A DNA stretch of 64,000 nt, taken from the NCBI GenBank assembly GCA_035342095.1, contig DAOQWL010000017.1, forward strand, positions 1 to 64,000, given 5' to 3'. This document shows, piece after piece, positions 41,916 through 50,970 of this stretch. A program made the position numbers and the translations under genes. A model generated the notes under the pieces. That model was given only the letters and a program-made list of their open reading frames with translations, made no database searches and was not told the DNA's origin. This DNA is from PLanc-01 sp035342095 (lineage in GTDB: Bacteria; Planctomycetota; Phycisphaerae; Sedimentisphaerales; Anaerobacaceae). Within the stretch, counting starts at the first letter, position 1. Every line of letters starts with the position of its first letter.

Positions 41916-42983
41916 CGTCTCCGGGTCCAGCAATTCCACCGCCAGGGTCTGCTCGATCGTCAAGTGCGGATGCGCCTTGATTCCCAGGGGCGGCAGCGAG
42001 GCCTTCACCTCCATCCTGTACCGGTGCGACCGTCGCTCGAGCCGGCCCGCTTTGACATGGAACAAATCCTCGCCGGTCCCGTCCAGGCCCAGGACCTCGT
42101 ACGGACCGAGGAAGCCGAACGTCCCGCTCATCCGGAACCGCCCGGAGTACGGCACCGGCCAATCCGCAGGCGCCGAATCCGCCGGCTTGTACGTGCTCTC
42201 GATCACCGCCACCGAGCCGCGAGGGCCGGATCGAAAGCCGTTGAACCGGTACGTCACGTCCCTCGCCTGGCGCATCACCATCGGCGTGGACGCCGGAAGC
42301 TGAGAGGGCCACTTGTGCCCGATGATCAATCCCTCGGCCGGCAGAGGAATCGTCGCCACCGCGTCCCACAGGAACCACGTGCCGGCGATGAAGTCCCCGA
42401 TCATGTCCGGGTTCTTCGTCCGCCCTCGCGAGCCGTCGCCCTGGAACGCTTTGGCCCCCATCTGACCGATCAGGGCCCGCAGTTCGTTGGCGTCGACGAT
42501 CCGCCCGCGAGAATCGACCGTGATCGTATAGCTCTGGCCCTGTGCACTCACGACCGCGTCGGTCCCGGTCGCCCGTCCGGTGGGCCCGCCGCCTCGAACG
42601 GCCTGAACCGACTCGACCGTCGCACGGACCGTGCTGACCCCATAGGGGTCCACCTCGACCGGCGTATAAGCGACGACCATCTCCATCTGCTCGGTATGCT
42701 TCTGCACGCGGCTTGCCGTCTCCGGCGCGTTGGGGTCCCAATCCAGCGTGATCTCCCGTCGGGAGCTGAACCGGTACCGCAGCGTTTGCCCCGGCTCGAA
42801 GTCGATCGTCAGGAACACCCGGCCCTTGTCCGAGACCTGGATTTCTTCCCCGGCGGCCTCGCCGGCCGTCCTGGGGGTCGTCTTGCATCCCACAAGCAGC
42901 ACCGCCGCTGCAGCCATGAGCATCCATCCTGTCTTCACACATTCCCTTTCAATCGAACGATCCTTCCGATCCCCAGACCTCAT
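41856..42983 (-). CDS. Lipoprotein of unknown function, related to its upstream neighbour
   Basis: This 375-residue protein has a lipobox (AAAAVLLVGC, Cys near residue 33) and a beta-rich body with GQTLRYRFSSRREITLDW and DSRGRIVDANELRALIG. The neighbouring lipoprotein has matching pieces (VTYKVTTEIRKSVEW, MSPRGEVLALLD), so the two are paralogues. The last residues (SETRNPKQIQNPKQE) are encoded by the family C repeat. ATG 42983 overlaps the previous stop by 4 bp; GTG 42938, with aggga upstream, is an alternative. Confidence 0.65.
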   Translation of the reverse strand: MRSGDRKDRSIERECVKTGWMLMAAAAVLLVGCKTTPRTAGEAAGEEIQVSDKGRVFLTIDFEPGQTLRYRFSSRREITLDWDPNAPETASRVQKHTEQMEMVVAYTPVEVDPYGVSTVRATVESVQAVRGGGPTGRATGTDAVVSAQGQSYTITVDSRGRIVDANELRALIGQMGAKAFQGDGSRGRTKNPDMIGDFIAGTWFLWDAVATIPLPAEGLIIGHKWPSQLPASTPMVMRQARDVTYRFNGFRSGPRGSVAVIESTYKPADSAPADWPVPYSGRFRMSGTFGFLGPYEVLGLDGTGEDLFHVKAGRLERRSHRYRMEVKASLPPLGIKAHPHLTIEQTLAVELLDPETGNSSSETRNPKQIQNPKQE

Positions 42984-44038
42984 GGCGATGCGACCAGTTC
43001 CAGCCGGTGGAGTTGTCGGACGCCCATTTTCAGGGCCGCCGGCTGGGCGACGCCCTGCGCCGCGGCGGGATCGACGACGACCCACTCGGTCCACATTTCT
43101 TCGCCATACTCGCGAATCCTCCCGCGGTCGAGGTCCAGATCGAGACGGCCCTGGTAGTCCTCCGCATTGTCAAACAGCCCCGGAGGCAGATTGGCCGCAC
43201 GGCGCTTGTGCAGTTCCTCGGCCATCGCGGCCGAGGGGATCGCCTTCATCGCCACGCGAGCGACCCGGCGGGCCCCCTCGTCGAACGGCTGGAGCGTATA
43301 GACCCGCTCGAAGCTCTTCACGCCCATGGCGCCGAACGCAAAGGATTTCAGGTTGCTCCAGCTCTCTCCCGGACGCGCTGTGCCATCCTCCAAGGCCATC
43401 AGCGGCGGGACCTCGTGCCGGTCCCGGACCACCTCCTCGGAGAACAGTCTGGCCGCCACGTCCTGGGCCGGCGGGCCCGTCTGCACCGCCTGTCGGACCG
43501 ATTCCATGTCGAGCAGCGCGAGCACCTCTCCTCGCGGGGACATCTCCACGCTGTAACGAGCCCCGATCAGTGCCGCCAGACCGTTGTCCTGGTCCTGGGA
43601 ATTGCCGCTGTCGAATTCGAAGACGACCTTGCTCTGGATCTGCCCGACGTACTTGAGGGCCTGGATCGTGATCTCCAGCACCGCGTTGCCGTTGGCGCGG
43701 ACCTCCTTGACCTTCTGCTCGAATGTGATCTCGATGTGGTTGCCCGAGCGGCCGTCGGCGTATCCGGCCGGGCGGCTCTCCTGCGGCCCCATCCATTCGA
43801 CGCTCTTCCGGATCTCGGTGGTCACCTTGTACGTGACAACGTCTCCCGGCTCGCACATCAGCACAAGATGGACCGGCAATCCCGCGTCATTCGGCTCGGG
43901 CGAGGCTTCCCGTGCCTCCGACGGTTCGACGTTCACCGCCGGCGCGGTCGCCCCTTCCCTCTGGCAGCCGGAAACCGCCAGGAACAGGCAGATCGCAATA
44001 CCCACCGCGACGACGACCGGTCTGATTGTTCGCACCAT
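42980..44038 (-). CDS. Lipoprotein of unknown function
   Basis: This 352-residue protein has a signal peptide with lipobox (LFLAVSGC, Cys at about residue 25) and an acidic linker. Its soluble domain begins with VVTYKVTTEIRKSVEW, contains ITFEQKVKEVRANG and ends RQLHRLELVASP. No known motif was recognised. It overlaps the next lipoprotein gene by 4 bp (ATGA) and resembles it in layout, indicating a tandem duplication and likely a shared complex. Between 44039 and 44264 no gene was seen. Confidence 0.65.
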   Translation of the reverse strand: MVRTIRPVVVAVGIAICLFLAVSGCQREGATAPAVNVEPSEAREASPEPNDAGLPVHLVLMCEPGDVVTYKVTTEIRKSVEWMGPQESRPAGYADGRSGNHIEITFEQKVKEVRANGNAVLEITIQALKYVGQIQSKVVFEFDSGNSQDQDNGLAALIGARYSVEMSPRGEVLALLDMESVRQAVQTGPPAQDVAARLFSEEVVRDRHEVPPLMALEDGTARPGESWSNLKSFAFGAMGVKSFERVYTLQPFDEGARRVARVAMKAIPSAAMAEELHKRRAANLPPGLFDNAEDYQGRLDLDLDRGRIREYGEEMWTEWVVVDPAAAQGVAQPAALKMGVRQLHRLELVASP

Positions 44039-44264
44039 CGAGGCTCCGTAATCAATATCCACGCTGCGCCGACCCGTCCGTCCTCGCGAGGCCGATCTTC
44101 CATCCTCCTGCGCCGAGTTCAGAATGACCCATCCGGCGCAAGAGTCTTCGGGAGCCCATTGTAGGCTCGCCCGACTTCGGCCGCCAACGTTTTTCCAGGC
44201 ATGGAGCAAGAGCGTGTGGCATGAGGACTACGTGGGTTGGCGTGCGACGGACCGGTCTCGCTCG

Positions 44265-45242
44265 TCAGTTGACAGCGTCTTCGGGGATGTAGAAGATGCC
44301 GCGACTGCCTGTGCCGTCGGGATAGGGAGGGACACCCTCGGAAGTCAGGGAGACCCGCAGCGGAACCGTTTGTTCGGGCGTGTAGGTCGATACGTGCCCG
44401 TCGACATAGGCGGCTCGCAGCTTCACATCCGGCATGGCTTCATTGGGATCGCCCTCGGCCGTCCACAGGGAGGCCGCCAGCCAGGTTTCCTGGACGACAC
44501 CGCCGCCGGCCAGCTTCTCGCAGCTCGCGAAAGCTCCAGGCGTTTGCCAGGGCCCGTAGCCAAAATAGTCGGTGACCAGCAACTGGCTCTGCCTGCCGCC
44601 TGCGGCGGGACCGCTGGGGCCTCGGAACAGCCTCCGCGGCTCGCCCAGATACCCGACGTAGTTCCAATAGAAGCAGAAGGTGCCGTCGACCGGGTCGTAG
44701 GTCACCGGCGTGTCCGGGTTGTCCCATTCGTCGCCGGCCTCCCACGACGCCTGTGCGTACGTGTAGGGTCGCGGCGCGCCGGGACAGTACATGGTCTTGC
44801 CGTCTGGGATGTAGTCGCGAAGGTAGGCGCTCATGGCACGATGGAGCTGGGGAGCTCGCTTGCGTTTGCCCGTGATGGCGGTCGGATCGTACCAGCTCCA
44901 CTCACTGTCATACCCGATCGTCGCGACGGAGTCGGGATAGCGGTCGTCGTTTTCGGAGGCAAAGAGGGTGACGCCGGAGGCGATCTCCCGCTGGTTCCTC
45001 ATTCCCAGCATTCCCGTCGCCTGGCGCCGGACCATGTTCAGTCCCGGAACGAGGATGGCGAGCAACAGGGTGATGATGGCGATAACGACGAGCAGCTCGA
45101 TGAGTGTAAACGCCCTCCGCGAGCTCGCGTCGCGTCGGTCCGCACCACCGCAGCTCTTCACCCCACGTGCCCCGATCGAGATGGTTTGGCATCTCGTGCG
45201 GATAGCTGAATCCTCCGATCCCAAAAGCCTTTTCTGGCTCAC
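44265..45242 (-). CDS. Prepilin-like protein with N-methylation signal and H-X9-DG-type tail
   Basis: This 325-residue protein carries the prepilin peptidase/methylation signal RRAFTLIELLVVIAIITLLL (residues 42-61). A helical spine follows (ATGMLGMRNQREIASG), then a large variable domain and the C-terminal LRAAYVDGHVSTY. Such proteins are abundant in planctomycetes and are probably pseudopilins of a type II-like system. The start is uncertain: GTG 45242 gives a long leader, and a GTG at 45161 is possible. Confidence 0.8.
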   Translation of the reverse strand: MSQKRLLGSEDSAIRTRCQTISIGARGVKSCGGADRRDASSRRAFTLIELLVVIAIITLLLAILVPGLNMVRRQATGMLGMRNQREIASGVTLFASENDDRYPDSVATIGYDSEWSWYDPTAITGKRKRAPQLHRAMSAYLRDYIPDGKTMYCPGAPRPYTYAQASWEAGDEWDNPDTPVTYDPVDGTFCFYWNYVGYLGEPRRLFRGPSGPAAGGRQSQLLVTDYFGYGPWQTPGAFASCEKLAGGGVVQETWLAASLWTAEGDPNEAMPDVKLRAAYVDGHVSTYTPEQTVPLRVSLTSEGVPPYPDGTGSRGIFYIPEDAVN

Positions 45243-45617
45243 CGAATCGGAAGCCCCACGCCAAATAGCACGTTTCAGGGGCCTCCTGACCGGCTAACCA
45301 ACTATTATATGACTGTGCCAATCCGATTGCAACAAGAATACGTTCGTCGGACCGGTATTGTGCATACATATCGGTCAAGCCCCCCAAAACACCACGAATG
45401 GTGGGTTACGGCACTGCCGCCACCAGCGATTGCGTATCAAAGAGCCACTGACCTGTCCAGAGCGGTGGATTCCGTTGAAAATCCACAAACAGGGGAGAGC
45501 AGCCGGATCGGTTCGAGAAGCAAGGCCGCTGCACGTCTGCTCTCCCTTCCCCCCCCCGGCGCGAGGGCCGGTCTACTGGGATCCTCGCGATCCATGCCCT
45601 GGGTCGCAAGGCGTGAT
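45243..45617. other. Intergenic stretch without recognised feature
   Basis: No gene, RNA or clear repeat was found. It contains the upstream region of the prepilin and the 3' flank of the beta-helix gene. A run of C (about 45551-45559) and a short atcctcgcgatcc palindrome near 45580 are the only marks. Confidence 0.4.
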
Positions 45618-48197
45618 CTACGGACAAACGGGCCCGCTGCTGAGGCTTGCGTAAGGGGTCCCGCCGTAAGCGCCCATATTGATCCGATTGCCATTCGGCA
45701 CCCGTTCATTGCGGAAGGAGTCGAACGGGTCGCCCGCATCGATGCAGGGACTCATCACGCCGTCGGTCACCCAGGCGCCGCTGCTCGATACATAGCGCCC
45801 GTACGGCGAACGCAGATGGTAGTCTCCGCCGGCGGCGTTCGCGAACAGCGGATCGTTGTTGATGACGCCGGTCTTCTTGCCCGCCGTGACGCCTTCGATG
45901 CAACTGTAGGTCGCGCTGCAATCGAACAGTTGTCCGTCTTCATTGCCCCACACGATGCAGTTGACGATGTTGGGCTTGGCGCCATGATACGCGACGATGC
46001 CGAACTGATTGTCCACGATCGTCAGGTTCCTCAGAGTGGGACAAGCGCCGTCACAGATGATGCCGGCGGTGGCGCAGCCCGTGATGACGAAGTTGGCCAA
46101 GACGCTGCCGGCGTCCTCGGCCTTGGAGAACGTGAACGCGTAATCGGGCGCCACGATCACGGCTGCATCGGCCGCGCTCTGCACGGTGATGGCCTTGCCT
46201 GCGAACGAGAGTCTCTCTTCGTACCGCCCCGGCCAGACGAGGATCGCATCGCCATCGACTGCGACCTGGATTGCCCTCGCGATGGTAGCGAAGGCGCGGG
46301 ACTGGCTCACGCCGGTGTTCGTGTCGCGACCGCTCTTGCTGACGTGGTAGACCGTGCGTTTGGGGCTCTTGCTGGCCTCGGCGGTTCCGCCGTAGGCGCC
46401 CATGTTGACCCGGTCGCCGTTCAGCGGCGGCTCGTACTCGACCGAATCCCAAGGATCGCCAGCATCGAGGCAAGGACTGCACGTGCTGTCGCTGACCCAG
46501 GTGTCCGAAGCCGGATTATAGCGTCCGCCGGTCGATTTGAGGTGATAGTCCGAGCTCGACGCGGCGGCAAAGAGCGGATCGGAGTTCATGTTGCCCGTGC
46601 CGGGGTAGCCGCCCTGGATGTCCGAATAGGTCACCGGATACGTGGACGAAGCATTGGCAATCGTCACGGCAGTCCCCTCGTTGCCCCAGATGATGCTGTT
46701 GGAAATCGTGATGTTGACGCCGCTGGAGTTGACGCCGCCGGCGGCGGAACTGCCCAAGGCATAGGTCAGCCTGTTCCGGGCAATCGTACAGTTAACGATG
46801 GCGACGGCACATTGCCAGCTCGACATGGTCGCCGAGGGCAGCGCCGTGGTGGCGCCTTCGACGAGGATTCCGGCGCCGGCATCCGCCTGGTTGGCAGAAA
46901 AGACGCAGTTGCGAAACATGACATCGCAGCCCTGGCCGCCGCAGTAGGCGCCGCCGCCTCGCAGCGCGCCGGGCGCGAGGTTGTCGGAGAAGGTGCAGCC
47001 GGAGACGACTGCGGAACTGTGCAGGACGTAAAGACCGGCGCCCCAACTGCTGGAGTAGGCGTTGGTGTTGCCCCGGATCACGGAATTGGTGATCGTGGTG
47101 TTCGATTCGCCGACCAGGGCGATTCCGGCGCCCCGGCCGCCCGTGTTGGACGAGCCGAGCCCGCCTGCGAGACAGTCCCGGATCGTGCAGTTGATGATCG
47201 TCGGGTCGCCGCCGACACAGCCGATGCCGCCGCCCAGTTCGGCGCCGCAGTTCTCGATGATGCAGCCGGCGATGGTCGGACTGCTGAACTCACAGTAGAT
47301 GCCGCCGCCGATGGGGTGCAAGGCGCTCTGTGTCCATTGGAGGGGATTGGCGGGGATGTCCGTGCCGTAGATCCGCCCGCCTCGAATGGTGAAGCCGGAG
47401 AGGATGGAATCCGCGGTCTCGCCCTGGTGGAAGTAGAATCCCCGTCGTCCCGTGGACGTGGGAGAGCCGCAGTCGATGATCGTGGCCGCGGCGCCGCTGG
47501 CGCTGCGGACGGTGATTCGCTTGCCCTGGAAATCGATGTCCGAGTTTCCCGCTCCCGAGTAGGTCCCGGCGGCCACCTCAATGACGTCGCCCGAGTGCGC
47601 GGCATTGATGGCCTGCTGAATCGTGCTGTGGTTCTGGGGGACACGGATCGTCGCGGAGGACTGCGAGAGGGAGACCTGGATGTTGTCGATCGTAGCCCGG
47701 CCGCCGCTGAGCAGGACGTAGCACCTGCCCATATTCGAGGAGATGGGGATGGTGTTGCGTCCAGCCCACAAATACATCGGGCCGGACCAGGTCACCCCGT
47801 CGGGCGAGGTCGAGCAGGACAGTTCCCCGCCGGTCGGATACTGAGACACGGTCGCACTGCAGGGGAAGGAGACATCCACAGTAAAGGTGCCTGTGACGAT
47901 CCCATGGGTGGACGAGGTCGCCGGGGGCAGACAATAGGCCAGCCGGGCCGGCTGGTCCCCGTGCTCCATGAACAGCAACTCCCGGTCCGCACCCGGTTCG
48001 TAGTACTGCAGATAGGGTTCCGCCAGGGGAGTCGTGTCGAGAGTCCAGAACGGGGAATGCAGATAGGCGCCGGACTCCACCTTGTCCGAAGAAAAGTCAT
48101 CCGAATAACTGAACGGCCAATCCGCCCCGGCCGGCGACGCCAGCACCAGGGCCAGCAGAACAACTCGCACCAATCTGATTGTCGTCACATCACTCAT
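45618..48197 (-). CDS. Secreted right-handed beta-helix repeat protein
   Basis: This 859-residue exported protein has a signal peptide (residues 1-25, ending SPAGA). A jelly-roll-like N-terminal domain follows, then two parallel beta-helix blocks rich in short repeats (CIIENCGAELGGGIGC, NSVIRGNTNAYSS, IINCTIRDC). Each block ends with the same closing motif: SPCLDAGDPWDS...GDRVNMGAYGGT near residue 605 and SPCIDAGDPFDS...GNRINMGAYGGT near 845. Such proteins bind or cleave polysaccharides, or act as adhesins; no catalytic site was recognised. ATG 48197 was chosen over an upstream TTG. Confidence 0.85.
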   Translation of the reverse strand: MSDVTTIRLVRVVLLALVLASPAGADWPFSYSDDFSSDKVESGAYLHSPFWTLDTTPLAEPYLQYYEPGADRELLFMEHGDQPARLAYCLPPATSSTHGIVTGTFTVDVSFPCSATVSQYPTGGELSCSTSPDGVTWSGPMYLWAGRNTIPISSNMGRCYVLLSGGRATIDNIQVSLSQSSATIRVPQNHSTIQQAINAAHSGDVIEVAAGTYSGAGNSDIDFQGKRITVRSASGAAATIIDCGSPTSTGRRGFYFHQGETADSILSGFTIRGGRIYGTDIPANPLQWTQSALHPIGGGIYCEFSSPTIAGCIIENCGAELGGGIGCVGGDPTIINCTIRDCLAGGLGSSNTGGRGAGIALVGESNTTITNSVIRGNTNAYSSSWGAGLYVLHSSAVVSGCTFSDNLAPGALRGGGAYCGGQGCDVMFRNCVFSANQADAGAGILVEGATTALPSATMSSWQCAVAIVNCTIARNRLTYALGSSAAGGVNSSGVNITISNSIIWGNEGTAVTIANASSTYPVTYSDIQGGYPGTGNMNSDPLFAAASSSDYHLKSTGGRYNPASDTWVSDSTCSPCLDAGDPWDSVEYEPPLNGDRVNMGAYGGTAEASKSPKRTVYHVSKSGRDTNTGVSQSRAFATIARAIQVAVDGDAILVWPGRYEERLSFAGKAITVQSAADAAVIVAPDYAFTFSKAEDAGSVLANFVITGCATAGIICDGACPTLRNLTIVDNQFGIVAYHGAKPNIVNCIVWGNEDGQLFDCSATYSCIEGVTAGKKTGVINNDPLFANAAGGDYHLRSPYGRYVSSSGAWVTDGVMSPCIDAGDPFDSFRNERVPNGNRINMGAYGGTPYASLSSGPVCP

Positions 48198-48332
48198 GGA
48201 CACCACTGTCAAACTGGGTTCTTAGGTGGGACGAGCCCACCTAAAAACCCGCCGCAAAACAACCAGCAACTATTCAGTTGCCAATAAGCTTGTTAGAGCA
48301 GAATCGCAGGGCAGAGTTCCCGCAATCCGATA

Positions 48333-48411
48333 AAGGCCCCGGGGCTCGGGACCGCCCACGCGACGCTTCGTGTGGGCCGACCCGAGGACAACAGGACAGC
48401 CCCGGGGCCTT
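48333..48411. ncRNA. Strong three-tiered hairpin, candidate structured RNA or terminator
   Basis: A perfect 14-bp outer stem (aaggccccggggct, 48333-48346, with agccccggggcctt, 48398-48411) encloses a second stem (tcggg/cccga, 48346-48350 and 48381-48385). Inside it lies a third (gcccac/gtgggc, 48354-48359 and 48372-48377). On the plus strand a T-rich tail (tctttctt) follows. It lies in the 535-bp gap (48198-48732) between two minus-strand genes, with nothing else recognised there, so it is not an obvious terminator for either. Confidence 0.5.
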
Positions 48412-48732
48412 CTTTCTTGGTATCTCCGTCCCAACCGACCTTCCTATCGGACGTATGACGACCTCCCTGTCGTTAGCGGGCAGAGCGTCCGACAACTCTG
48501 CGATGGCCTCCTCCCTGTCGGCCCATTCCTCCGGTTCGGTCGGACGAAGATACGACAACCTCACGGACGTGTTCGCGATCCCACGAACACAGCCAATCCT
48601 CGGCGAAGCGTTTTCATTCGTTATGTTTGCTGCACAGACCACCCTGACCCTCCCGCCACACCCCTCTGTGCGGGCATACTTCATCCGTACCCACAACCAC
48701 CCTCTGCTCACTTGGCCGGATGGTCGGCTCAG

Positions 48733-50625
48733 TTATTGGCCTCCCAGAGTCCCGTTCGCCAGGGCGACGAGCCAGAGGATGCCCGGATCCTCACGGAATG
48801 TCGCTTGCAGCGGTCGGGACGACGGGACGGCAAACTCGCTGCGGCTGACGTTCACATCCGAAAGGTACTCGAATTCGAGCGAACCGGCGGGGACGTCCGC
48901 CACGATGAAATCGATCCGGCGGACGAGGTCCGCCTCGATATCGATGGTATACACAAGCTCTGTCTTGTCCGAAGTCACGGTGACCTGTGCCTGGCGACCA
49001 TCGGCCGTCAGTTGAGTCTCGAACCGGGCCCGCTGGGCAGCCGCATCCCGACGGACCGTATCGACCGCGTGCAGACCCATCCAGGGACGCGACAAACCGC
49101 GAAAGAAGCTGCCCTGGCGGTACTTGAACGAGGACTCGCCTTGAGCGTTCTGAAGCGTGGCCGCGGAGCCGCTATCGACGACGACAAGATCGCCGACGGT
49201 CAGACGCAACCAGGGACGATGCTCTTTGCTCACTGCGTAGACGAACGGGACCCTCCCGGCGCCGGCGACCTTTCGTCCGCCAACCGTGCCTTGAATACGG
49301 AAGTACGTCCAGCCGCGCCGGTGCATCGCGTCGCGATTGTCCACGATCCGCGCATCCGTCGGCCAGTCGCTCTGGAAGTAATCGGTGTCGAGGACATTGG
49401 AGCTGGAGATCGTCCACGGCGTATCGACAGCCGCGTCGTCGGTCTTCCGCTCGACCACCGCCAGCAGGCCGCGCCCTTTCTTGGCGGACACAGGCTGGAT
49501 ATCGTTGCGGATTCCCTCCACCTGCGCGAGGAAGCCTCGCATCGTCGGGCTGTCCGTCGGGAGCTTGAACACGCTCAGGTCGTCGAGCAGCATGCGGTGG
49601 TTATTGATCGTAACCGTATTGCCCTGGTAGGCATAATTGGCTTCCCCATTTTGGAGCACGGTGGATGCGCCGTTGCGGGACTGGGCTCGCAGGATCAGCG
49701 AGCCGTCCGGGCCTTCCGGGAAGTAGTACCAGTACTGTTCATGGGCACTCGTGGCGGTCGCATAAGGGCTGACGATCCGGTTGCCCGGGACCAGCGGACG
49801 GTCGCCGAAGCCGACCTGCCTGGCGGGTCCGGAAGTGGTCACAACCGTCCCGACGGTCAGCGCGCCGACTGCCGCGACGGTCACAATCCCCGTGGTGCTG
49901 CTGGCCAGACCCGCGACACTGGCCGCCAGGCCCGCCTTCAGGACTGCCGCCGGGACGGTGAGCTGGGCCGCGGCCGCTTTGCTCGGCGCAGTCATCTTGC
50001 CGAACACGATCAAGGCCGCCAGGAGCGATCCCCTGCTGAATCCGTGACTTAGGAGTTCCTTCTGGAGTGCCTTCTTGGCCCGGACGAAGAGCATCCGTGT
50101 GCTGAACTCGCTGCAACCCATCGATTCGGCGATTTCGCTGTAGGCCATGCCGTCGTAACAACGCATGACCAAGACCGCCTTATGGCGGGTCCGCAGCTTC
50201 TGCATGGCGCCGGCGACAATGCTCTTGAGCTCGTCGCCGACGAGCCCTTCGAATCCTTCCTCACGTTCCTGCACGGTGCCCCGACGTCGCTCCTCCGAAG
50301 CCGCTGCGTGTTTCATAGCCTTCTCCGTCCGATAGTGCCGGTGCAGCTTGTTGGTCGCGATCCCGTAGAGCCACGGCCAAAACCGGTCCGTCTTCTGCAG
50401 CTTGCCAAGTATCTTGCACATCTCTAAGAGGCTCTCCTGAACAATTTCCTGCGCCAGATCGTCCTTCTGAGTAAGGCGATAGACATAGGTCCTGAGCCGC
50501 TCCCTGGCGACCTGAGCGAGGTTGTTGAGGCTCTGCCGATCTCCCCGTTGAGCCCGTTCTATCAGCTCGATCTCGTTCACTTGTCTGTCCACAGCGGACT
50601 GGGTTGTCTGATCCATGGTCATCAT
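48733..50625 (-). CDS. ECF sigma factor fused to a membrane segment and a large C-terminal domain
   Basis: The first 190 residues are an ECF sigma factor. Region 2 is about 20-95 (DDLAQEIVQESLLEM, RFWPWLYGIATNKLHRHYR) and region 4 is about 135-190 (AVLVMRCYDGMAYSEIAESM). Hydrophobic Ala/Val-rich segments follow at about residues 200-285. The remaining 345 residues look like an exported beta-rich domain (GNRIVSPYATA... YSVNVSRSEFAVPS type) without a known motif. The layout suggests that DNA-binding sigma and an external sensor sit in one protein, as in the planctomycete ECF groups with C-terminal extensions. Total length is 630 residues. The start could be any of the ATGs at 50625, 50622 or 50616. 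Confidence 0.85.
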   Translation of the reverse strand: MMTMDQTTQSAVDRQVNEIELIERAQRGDRQSLNNLAQVARERLRTYVYRLTQKDDLAQEIVQESLLEMCKILGKLQKTDRFWPWLYGIATNKLHRHYRTEKAMKHAAASEERRRGTVQEREEGFEGLVGDELKSIVAGAMQKLRTRHKAVLVMRCYDGMAYSEIAESMGCSEFSTRMLFVRAKKALQKELLSHGFSRGSLLAALIVFGKMTAPSKAAAAQLTVPAAVLKAGLAASVAGLASSTTGIVTVAAVGALTVGTVVTTSGPARQVGFGDRPLVPGNRIVSPYATATSAHEQYWYYFPEGPDGSLILRAQSRNGASTVLQNGEANYAYQGNTVTINNHRMLLDDLSVFKLPTDSPTMRGFLAQVEGIRNDIQPVSAKKGRGLLAVVERKTDDAAVDTPWTISSSNVLDTDYFQSDWPTDARIVDNRDAMHRRGWTYFRIQGTVGGRKVAGAGRVPFVYAVSKEHRPWLRLTVGDLVVVDSGSAATLQNAQGESSFKYRQGSFFRGLSRPWMGLHAVDTVRRDAAAQRARFETQLTADGRQAQVTVTSDKTELVYTIDIEADLVRRIDFIVADVPAGSLEFEYLSDVNVSRSEFAVPSSRPLQATFREDPGILWLVALANGTLGGQ

Positions 50626-50970
50626 TGTGCAAATAGGTGCCGCATCCGGGGCATTTCGTAACGCATTTTTCCATCACCTCGTGCGATTTTCCGCACGTCC
50701 GGCCGCACAGGCGTTACAACCGTCCCAACCACCCCTCCAGCGGCCATAACCCTCGGTCTTCACTGGCTTTGCAGGAACCACCAGGAACCCGTGGCATCTG
50801 TTCTCATACTACGCACCCGCCGCCATCTTGGCTCGCTCTGTCCCCAGATTATACCATATTCTCGTGTTGAACTCCCACCTAAAGCCGGGGGGTTGGCGCG
50901 TCGATACAAATACCCTGAACGATCGCAAACTACGGATAGCAGAACATACGAAGTGGAAGGGGATTGATCG
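50626..50970. other. Divergent intergenic region
   Basis: This 345-bp gap separates the divergently transcribed sigma-factor gene and the CBS-GGDEF-HD-GYP gene, so it should hold promoters for both. No convincing -35/-10 pair or operator could be named. No gene was seen. Confidence 0.4.

Noticed and set aside
45309..48287. 992-codon plus-strand frame opposite the beta-helix gene
   Set aside because: It is the largest antisense frame, but the minus strand shows a signal peptide and repeated beta-helix closing motifs, so this is a shadow.
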